Origin: an uncultured Oscillospiraceae bacterium
Lineage (GTDB): Bacteria > Bacillota > Clostridia > Oscillospirales > Oscillospiraceae
Assembly (NCBI GenBank): GCA_934591815.1
Contig: CAKTPV010000023.1
Coordinates: forward strand, 1-26,719
DNA length: 26,719 bases
Direction: 5' to 3'
Shown: one piece after another, positions 21,500 through 26,719 of the stretch
How the letters are laid out: each line of letters begins with the position of its first letter
Position numbering within the stretch: position 1 is the first letter of the stretch
Translations under genes and position numbers: made by a program
Notes under the pieces: model-generated
What the model saw: only the letters and a program-made list of their open reading frames with translations
Told to the model about the DNA's origin: nothing
The model's database searches: none

Positions 21500-21861
21500 T
21501 CCTGTGTCTCCTCCGTTATAATGCGGTCACGCAGGCCATCCAGCGTGGTCTGCCCGATGCCGCTCACCTGCAATAGATCCTCCGGGCAGGTGAACGGCCC
21601 GTTGGCTGTCCGCCAGTCGACGATCCGCCGGGCCAGCACCGGCCCGATCCCCGGCAGCGTCTCCAGCTCGTCCGCGTCCGCCGTATTGATATTCACCTTA
21701 TCCGCGTCTGTTTTCTCTACCGGTGCCTGCGCCTCCACCGTGTAATCGCCCTGTACGGTGCGGGGCGTCAGCAGGTATACCGTTCCAACAGACAGCAAAA
21801 ACAGTGCTGTCAGCACCAGCAGGAACACCCCTGTTTTTGACAGTTTTATCCGCCCGTCCAC
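21496..21861 (-). CDS. ComEA-like helix-hairpin-helix membrane protein
   Basis: A 121-residue protein with one membrane helix (about 11-30), a short linker, and a C-terminal tandem HhH DNA-binding domain: KVNINTADADELETLPGIGPVLARRIVDWR and LLQVSGIGQTTLDGLRDRI. This is the ComEA pattern, used for binding incoming DNA outside the membrane in competence; the comEB/comEC partners are not in this window. GTG 21861 was chosen because GGGGGAG lies 6 bases upstream and the basic MDGRIKLSK then leads into the helix; the in-frame extension beyond it has no site. It heads the operon HhH > regulator > kinase > GerMN lipoprotein, which is an odd position for a competence gene. Confidence 0.85.
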   Translation of the reverse strand: MDGRIKLSKTGVFLLVLTALFLLSVGTVYLLTPRTVQGDYTVEAQAPVEKTDADKVNINTADADELETLPGIGPVLARRIVDWRTANGPFTCPEDLLQVSGIGQTTLDGLRDRIITEETQE

Positions 21862-21970
21862 AGTTGACTCCCCCCGTGTTTTCGCGTATAATAAAGGTCG
21901 CGCAATTTGATGGGCACGGCTCATCCGCCGCGGCCCAATGGTATTATAACATAGATGGAGAAGAAATCCT

Positions 21971-23332
21971 ATGAAAATCCGCCGTTTTTTATCTGTTTTT
22001 TTATTGACCTGTCTGCTGTGCGCCCTGTTCACCCCACAGGCGCTGGCACTGGAGGACCCGGATATCCGTGCCAAGGCCGCCATTTTGGTGGACGGCGAGA
22101 CAGGCACGGTGCTGTACGATAAGAACATGCACGAGGAACTGCCCATGGCCAGTATCACCAAGGTCATGAGCGCCCTGCTGGTGCTGGAGGCTGTGGATCG
22201 CGGCCAGCTCCGCATGGACCAGAGCGTCACTGCCACCGAGTCCTCCATGAAGGGCATGGTGGAGGACGGCAGCACCGCCGACATCAAGGTGGGCGAGACG
22301 CTGACGGTGGAGCAGCTTCTCTACTGTATGCTGGTGATCTCCGCCAACGAGACGTGCAATATTCTGGGCGAGGCCGTGTCCGGCTCCGTGGACGCCTTCG
22401 TGGAGAAGATGAACCAGCGGGCGCAGGAGCTGGGCTGTCAGAACACCCATTTTGCCAACACCACCGGCCTGACCCAGTCCGGCCACTACTCCTCCGCGTG
22501 GGATATCTATCTCATCACCCGGGAGGCCATGAAGCACGACGATTTCATGACCATCGTCAACACCAAGGCCTACACCGTACCCGCCACCAATATGACGGAA
22601 AAGGAGCGGGAGCTCCACAGCACCAACGCTCTGATCTCCAACTGGCGCATGACCGGCTATCTCTACTCCGGCGCACAGGGCATCAAGACCGGCACCACCG
22701 ATGCGGCGGGACACTGTCTGGTGTCCTCCGCCATCCGGGGCAGCCGCACCCTCATCAGCGTGGTGCTGGGCTGCGAGGAGGTCAAGTCCGAGAAGGGCGG
22801 TACCCGCGTGGAGAGCTTCACCGAGACGGCCCGCCTGTTCGACTGGGGCTTCGACAATTTCTCCACCCGCACGGTGCTGGAGGAAAATGAGCTGATCTGT
22901 GAGGTGCCTGTGGCGCTGAGCAACGAGGTCGCCACCGTGGCTGTCCACCCGGCCTACGCCGCCGAGGCGGTGCTGCCCAAGGATCTGGAGCTGGATCAGC
23001 TCCAGCGCACCGTGGACTGCGTGGAGTCCGTAAACGCCCCCGTCACTACCGGCGACGAACTGGGCACCATCACCATCTCCTATGACGGCACGGACTATGT
23101 GACCGTTCCCCTGCTGGCCGTGGCCGACGTGTCCGCCAGCCGCTTCCTGCTGGCCAAGCACGCCATCGTGCAGTTCTTCTCCCGGACGCCGGTGAAGATC
23201 GCCGCCGTCGTGCTGGTGGTGCTGGTCATCGCCGTGCTGCTCTGGTTCCGCCTGTACGGACGCACCCGCCGCTACGGCAGAGCCTCCAGCAAGCGCTATC
23301 GCCAGCATGCCTACCGCGGACGCCGCCGCTGA
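21971..23332 (+). CDS. D-alanyl-D-alanine carboxypeptidase (S11, DacA/DacF type)
   Basis: A 453-residue low-molecular-weight penicillin-binding protein that trims the terminal D-Ala of peptidoglycan stem peptides outside the membrane. It has a signal peptide (1-27, cut near ALALE), catalytic SITK (S61-K64), SAN (S124-N126) and KTG (K239-G241) motifs, a C-terminal PBP5-like beta domain (about 295-390), and a C-terminal membrane helix (about 405-427) followed by a strongly basic tail RRYGRASSKRYRQ. Instead of an amphipathic anchor it carries a true transmembrane helix. ATG 21971 has GGAGAAG upstream. It is divergent from the HhH operon and runs into the pseudouridine synthase gene. Confidence 0.94.
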   Translation: MKIRRFLSVFLLTCLLCALFTPQALALEDPDIRAKAAILVDGETGTVLYDKNMHEELPMASITKVMSALLVLEAVDRGQLRMDQSVTATESSMKGMVEDGSTADIKVGETLTVEQLLYCMLVISANETCNILGEAVSGSVDAFVEKMNQRAQELGCQNTHFANTTGLTQSGHYSSAWDIYLITREAMKHDDFMTIVNTKAYTVPATNMTEKERELHSTNALISNWRMTGYLYSGAQGIKTGTTDAAGHCLVSSAIRGSRTLISVVLGCEEVKSEKGGTRVESFTETARLFDWGFDNFSTRTVLEENELICEVPVALSNEVATVAVHPAYAAEAVLPKDLELDQLQRTVDCVESVNAPVTTGDELGTITISYDGTDYVTVPLLAVADVSASRFLLAKHAIVQFFSRTPVKIAAVVLVVLVIAVLLWFRLYGRTRRYGRASSKRYRQHAYRGRRR

Positions 23333-23337
23333 GTGCC

Positions 23338-24006
23338 ATGGAGGACTTACATATCCTGTACGAGGACGCACATCTCGTCCTCTGCGTCAAGCCCGTGGGC
23401 GTCCTGTCGGAGGACAGTGAGCAGGGCGCCTGTATGCCCGCCCTGCTGCGCCGGCACTACCGTGAGCAGGGGAAGCCCGACTACATCGCCACCGTCCACC
23501 GGCTGGACAAGATCGTAGGCGGCGTTATGCTGTTTTCCCGCCGCCGGGAGGTCACCGGCAAGCTCACCGCCGCCGTGGCGGAGCACCGGGTCACCAAGGA
23601 GTATCTGGCCGTGCTGCGGGGACACCCGGCGGAGGCTTCCGCCACCCTCACCGACCTGCTGTTCCGGGACGCCTCCAAGAATAAGAGCTATGTGGTCAAG
23701 CGGATGCGCAAGGGCGTCCGGGAGGCCTCGCTGGAATATGTGACGCTGGACAGTACGGAGGAGCTGACGCTGGTGCGCGTCCGGCTCCACACTGGCCGTA
23801 CCCACCAGATCCGCGTGCAGTTCTCCTCCCGGGGCCTGCCGCTGCTGGGGGATATCCGCTACGGCAGCAAGGCCGACTGCTCCACCGCGCTGTGGTCGTA
23901 TCACATGGCCTTCACCCACCCCGTCACCGGACGGGCGGTGGATGTGACCTGCCCCCCGCCGGAAAGCTGGCCGTGGACGCTTTTCAACGCCGATACACAC
24001 GCATGA
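23338..24006 (+). CDS. RluA-family pseudouridine synthase
   Basis: A 222-residue enzyme that isomerises uridine to pseudouridine in RNA. The catalytic motif is VHRLDKIVGGVMLFSR (aspartate D57), with HRVTKEYLAVLRG and LHTGRTHQIRVQFSSRGLPLLGD also conserved. The N-terminal S4 domain is lacking, as in the RluA/RluC short and YqcB-type members, so the target could be tRNA or rRNA. It starts 5 bases after the carboxypeptidase stop with no clear ribosome binding site, indicating translational coupling. A strong terminator follows. Confidence 0.9.
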   Translation: MEDLHILYEDAHLVLCVKPVGVLSEDSEQGACMPALLRRHYREQGKPDYIATVHRLDKIVGGVMLFSRRREVTGKLTAAVAEHRVTKEYLAVLRGHPAEASATLTDLLFRDASKNKSYVVKRMRKGVREASLEYVTLDSTEELTLVRVRLHTGRTHQIRVQFSSRGLPLLGDIRYGSKADCSTALWSYHMAFTHPVTGRAVDVTCPPPESWPWTLFNADTHA

Positions 24007-24013
24007 TACGCAG

Positions 24014-24046
24014 AAAAAGAGGACGGCTCCCGCCGTCCTCTTTTTT
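24014..24046. terminator. Bidirectional terminator after the pseudouridine synthase gene
   Basis: AAAAAGAGGACGGC (24014-24027) pairs with GCCGTCCTCTTTTT across a TCCC loop, flanked by A and T tracts; also ends the minus-strand small ORF. Confidence 0.93.
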
Positions 24047-24057
24047 GCCGCCCTCTC

Positions 24058-24237
24058 TCAGAACGCACCGGGACGGCGCTGAAACCGTTCGTCGGCAGCC
24101 GCCTGCCGCAGCTGAGACAGGGAGCGGATGCCTCCCTGCTGCTGGAGCGCAGTCTGCATCTCCGGCGACAGGCCGTAGAAATACTCGTAGGCGGCGGGGT
24201 CGTTGTTCAGCAGATCGGCCAGCGTCTCGTAGTACAT
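24058..24237 (-). CDS. Conserved-looking small protein of unknown function
   Basis: A 59-residue soluble, mostly helical protein: MYYETLADLLNNDPAAYEY, then LSPEMQTALQQQGG and a C-terminal LSQLRQAAADER. The pattern of an acidic helix, PxxxQxxL turn and a leucine-rich helix recalls small uncharacterised Firmicute proteins, but I cannot name a family. ATG 24237 was picked because GGAGGTG lies 7 bases upstream; two codons upstream is GTG in the same frame. The site lies in the 3' arm of a perfect 14-bp hairpin, so translation may be damped. It is the last gene after the DUF2156-GNAT gene. Confidence 0.65.
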   Translation of the reverse strand: MYYETLADLLNNDPAAYEYFYGLSPEMQTALQQQGGIRSLSQLRQAAADERFQRRPGAF

Positions 24238-24241
24238 ACAC

Positions 24242-24276
24242 AAACACCTCCGCGCTCATTGTGCGCGGAGGTGTTT
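24242..24276. promoter_or_regulatory. Hairpin enclosing the ribosome binding site of the 59-residue ORF
   Basis: Arms 24242-24255 and 24263-24276 are perfectly complementary (14 bp, 7-base loop). On the minus strand the downstream arm contains GGAGGTG, the site for ATG 24237. A T-run follows only on the plus strand, so minus-strand termination would be weak. Confidence 0.8.
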
Positions 24277-24280
24277 TTCT

Positions 24281-25681
24281 TTATACCATTTTTTCAAAAT
24301 AGAAGTACGTCTCGTCCTCGCCGTTGGGCCGCATACAGGACGCGAGCATTTTGTGGGACGCGGCGTTCTCCTTAAAGCACTTGGCCACCACCCGGGCAAG
24401 CCCCAGATGGTACAGCGCCCAGTCCGCCGCCGCCGCAAAGGCCTCCGTACCGTAGCCGTGACCGGCGTAGGCCGGCGCGATGCGGCAGCCCTGCTCGAAG
24501 CCGCCCCGGAAATCCGGGCGGTACAGCACTACCTCGCCGATGAGCTTTCCCTTCAGGCGGACGGCAAAATTCACGGCGCGGCGGGCGGCAAAGTCCGCCT
24601 TGGCAGCATCCAGAAAGTAGTCCTCCGTCAGCGGCGCATCCCCCAGACCGGTGCGGTAGTCATAGCCCCACCAGCGGTTGCGGTCGTCGTCCAGACACAG
24701 GGCGTTGTACGCCTCCCTGTCGCCGGGACGCAGAGCCGTCAGGGTCAGGCGCTCGGTTTTCAATGTGGGCACGCGGCGCAGCATATCCAACTCTGTGCCT
24801 ACCTCCAGCCGCACCTTGCCGCCCAGCGCCGCCGGGAGGTATTGCAGCTTGGAGGTACGCAGCCCCTTGTCCCGGGCGTCGTCCTCCCGGTTCACCCACG
24901 CGCAGCCGGCGCCGTAGTAGGCGGCGAAGGCCTGCACGATGGCGGGGTACGCTCCGGCGTGGGAATACAGCGCCTTTTCAATGTGGTTCACCAGCGTGTC
25001 GCCGCACTTCTCCGCCAGGCAGACCGCCACCAGCCGTCCCTCCGCCAGCATACCGCCGGCGCAGAACCAGCCGGTATCCAGCAGGCCGAACATCTCCCGC
25101 GCCAGCGCCAGCTCCTCCTGAGCCAGCGGCCCGGCCTTATGGAACTCCGCCTCATAGCTGATCCAGAACGCCGCCAGACGGGGGTCCTTCGGATCGGTGA
25201 GGGGCACGAAGGCGGCGTCCGGATAGTCCCGGCGGAACTTGTTGATGTGGTTGCGCTGGCCGCTGTACCGCCGTCCGGCGAACTGCGCCAGATCCTCGGT
25301 GTGGTAGAGATAGTCCTTCCACGGCCGCTCGCTGATGACCTTCACCCGGGGATAGCGCAGCACCAGCCTTGCTGCCTTGTCCTCCGGCACCACGGACAGC
25401 ACCAGCGGCAGCTCCTTTTCGCCGCAGTACGCCTCGATGGCGGCCAGCGCCGCCTCCTCGTCGCCCTCCGGCCCCGTGATGGGGTAGTCAAAGACGTACT
25501 CCCCCTCGATGCAGTTACGGATGATGAGGCAGCCCGCCGCCTCGGCAAACCACGGGTGCAGATAGCCCCGCCACATGAGCTTCACGCCCAGCGAGTACTC
25601 GCACAGACGGTAGCCGCACATCTCATAATACGGGTGCAGACGAGCACCCGCGCTGACAGTCAATTCCTGAAATTCCAGCAT
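24281..25681 (-). CDS. DUF2156-GNAT fusion acyltransferase
   Basis: A 466-residue two-domain protein. Residues 1-295 match DUF2156, the tandem-GNAT fold seen in lysyl-phosphatidylglycerol synthase C-termini: YPITGPEGDEEAALAAIEAYC, DLAQFAGRRYSGQRNHINKF and CAWVNREDDARDKGLRTSKL. Residues about 305-466 are a RimJ/RimL-type GNAT: LKTERLTLTALRPGD, LIGEVVLY, the acetyl-CoA loop APAYAGHGYGTEAF and AKCFKENAASHKM. The two parts are usually separate genes, so this is a fusion of two acyltransferase folds; substrates unknown. It starts 7 bases after the LysR stop. No membrane segments. Confidence 0.87.
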   Translation of the reverse strand: MLEFQELTVSAGARLHPYYEMCGYRLCEYSLGVKLMWRGYLHPWFAEAAGCLIIRNCIEGEYVFDYPITGPEGDEEAALAAIEAYCGEKELPLVLSVVPEDKAARLVLRYPRVKVISERPWKDYLYHTEDLAQFAGRRYSGQRNHINKFRRDYPDAAFVPLTDPKDPRLAAFWISYEAEFHKAGPLAQEELALAREMFGLLDTGWFCAGGMLAEGRLVAVCLAEKCGDTLVNHIEKALYSHAGAYPAIVQAFAAYYGAGCAWVNREDDARDKGLRTSKLQYLPAALGGKVRLEVGTELDMLRRVPTLKTERLTLTALRPGDREAYNALCLDDDRNRWWGYDYRTGLGDAPLTEDYFLDAAKADFAARRAVNFAVRLKGKLIGEVVLYRPDFRGGFEQGCRIAPAYAGHGYGTEAFAAAADWALYHLGLARVVAKCFKENAASHKMLASCMRPNGEDETYFYFEKMV

Positions 25682-25688
25682 AGTATCC

Positions 25689-26561
25689 TCACATTTTCTC
25701 GATCATTTCCCCTGCCTCGGCGATGAACCGCCGCACCATGGGCCGCAGATCCCGGCGCGGCCGGGAGGCAATGCCCAGCTCGCGGACGGCCCGCGGCGCC
25801 AGCGGCAGCGCCTGCACATCGTCCTGCCGCCCCTGCAGCACCAGACGGGACAGCATACTCACGCCCAGACCGTGCTCCACCATGGAGATGATGACGCTGT
25901 CCGACACCTGCGTGGTGCGGATCAGCGGCGTCACGCCGTGGCGGTTCAGCACCCGCATGATATCCAGATTAAAGCCCATGGAGGGCATCAAAAACTCCCG
26001 CCCGTCAAAATCCTCCACCGGGAACACAGACCGTCCCCCGTTGTCGTAATCCGGCGGCAGTATGGCGAACAGCTCGTCATCCTTGAGGGGCGTCCAGTCC
26101 AGCGCCACGCTCTCCTGCCGGCTGGCAAAGCACATATCCACCCGGCCCTCCTGCACCCAGCGGTAGACCTCCTGCACGCTGCCCATCTGGATATCCACCC
26201 CCACGTCCGGGTGGGCGCGGCGAAACTGCTGGATCACCTCCGGCAGCCAGTGGCGGGCGATGGAGTCGTAGGCCGCCACGCGGACGCTCTCCTCCTGCTG
26301 GGTGTTGACGAGCAGGATCTCCCGCTCCAGCGCCCTCGCACCGTTGAGACACTCCTGCACCAGCGGGAAGATACGCTGTCCCGCCGGGGTCAGGCGCACG
26401 CCGGTGCGTCCCCGCACCAGCAGCGGAAAACCCACGTCCTTTTCCAGACTGTTCATCATGTGGGTCAGGCCAGACTGGGTGTAGCCCAGCTCCTCCGCGG
26501 CGCGGGTAAAGCTGCCCAGCCGCACCGCTGCCGCCAGTGCCGCCAGTTTCTTCGTATCCAT
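25689..26561 (-). CDS. LysR-family transcriptional regulator
   Basis: A 290-residue regulator: N-terminal winged helix (1-60) with LAALAAAVRLGSFTRAAEELGYTQSGLTHMM and the LTPAG end, then a periplasmic-binding-like effector domain (about 90-290) with VRVAAYDSIARHWLPEVIQQF and SMVEHGLGVSMLSRLV. The effector is not predictable. ATG 26561 has GGGGAGGTG 5 bases upstream; the in-frame ORF extends further upstream but overlaps the promoter. It is co-transcribed with the DUF2156-GNAT gene, its most likely target, which suggests self-regulation of the operon. Confidence 0.93.
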   Translation of the reverse strand: MDTKKLAALAAAVRLGSFTRAAEELGYTQSGLTHMMNSLEKDVGFPLLVRGRTGVRLTPAGQRIFPLVQECLNGARALEREILLVNTQQEESVRVAAYDSIARHWLPEVIQQFRRAHPDVGVDIQMGSVQEVYRWVQEGRVDMCFASRQESVALDWTPLKDDELFAILPPDYDNGGRSVFPVEDFDGREFLMPSMGFNLDIMRVLNRHGVTPLIRTTQVSDSVIISMVEHGLGVSMLSRLVLQGRQDDVQALPLAPRAVRELGIASRPRRDLRPMVRRFIAEAGEMIEKM

Positions 26562-26589
26562 GGACGCACCTCCCCTGCACGATACGGTC

Positions 26590-26618
26590 ATTATACCGCG
26601 TCATGGCCCGCGTGGCAA
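26590..26618 (-). promoter_or_regulatory. Promoter of the LysR-GNAT operon
   Basis: Minus strand: -35 TTGCCA (26613-26618), 17-base spacer, perfect -10 TATAAT (26590-26595). Confidence 0.85.
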
Positions 26619-26719
26619 CCCTGTTATTCTGCGCCGAGAAAACATCTGTATGTATCCATGACGATCTCTAATGGAAATATGAGATTTTGTCGCTTTACAA
26701 AAAAAGTCTCACCGTGTAT
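26619..26719. other. AT-richer end of the window, no gene seen
   Basis: About 100 bases with lower GC than the rest, including GAGATTTTGT and ACAAAAAAAG segments that could pair weakly. No ORF or clear promoter; it may belong to the upstream neighbour's regulatory region. Confidence 0.4.

Noticed and set aside
22001..23371. 456-codon minus-strand ORF opposite the carboxypeptidase
   Set aside because: Shadow frame; the plus strand holds the complete S11 motifs, signal peptide and anchor.

Overview
The window reads as a chromosomal segment of a GC-rich, spore-forming Firmicute, most like a gut Clostridia/Oscillospiraceae relative. The support is a T-box leader on alaS, a SpoVT remnant, a GerMN-domain lipoprotein, a MocR/ECF vitamin locus, a DUF6512 protein and a XpaC/TelA pair. 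The genus assignment is inference. Gene density is high, most genes end in strong bidirectional hairpins, and several promoters match the vegetative consensus closely.

Layout. 1-972: the start of alaS (minus strand, cut by the window edge) with its alanine T-box leader and promoter, facing away from a YoaK/DUF1275 membrane protein (973-1695). 1744-4905: a minus-strand operon, tmk-like kinase > mltG > U32 protein. 4959-6612: divergent rarD and a HAD hydrolase sharing an overlapping promoter region. 6658-9874: a mocR-greA pair divergent from an ECF transporter S component, followed by a YwlG/UPF0340 protein. 9977-10414: tRNA-Ser(GCU) and tRNA-Ser(UGA) on the minus strand, tRNA-Pro(GGG) on the plus strand. 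10483-11336: the scar of a mobile element, made of the C-terminal end of a serine recombinase followed by a spoVT gene that lost its AbrB DNA-binding domain. 11402-14210: an xpaC > telA > TPM-domain operon; behind telA sits a 165-bp multi-hairpin element bracketed by a 55-bp duplication of the telA 3' end. 14245-14784: DUF6512 membrane protein. 14859-18354: a peptidase operon (aminopeptidase P and PepD-type dipeptidase). 18383-21861: an operon of HhH/ComEA-like protein > response regulator > histidine kinase > GerMN lipoprotein. 21971-24006: D-Ala-D-Ala carboxypeptidase and an RluA-type pseudouridine synthase. 24058-26618: a LysR regulator > DUF2156-GNAT fusion operon, ending with a 59-residue ORF whose ribosome binding site lies in a hairpin.

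Themes: peptidoglycan work (MltG, S11 carboxypeptidase), peptide catabolism (PepP, PepD), translation and transcription support (alaS, tRNAs, U32, RluA, GreA), and sporulation-type signalling (GerMN lipoprotein with a two-component system, broken SpoVT). The signals most worth following are the telA tail duplication with its hairpin array, the recombinase/SpoVT scar, and several promoter or RBS regions built around inverted repeats. I see no CRISPR array, intact transposase, prophage or defence system.
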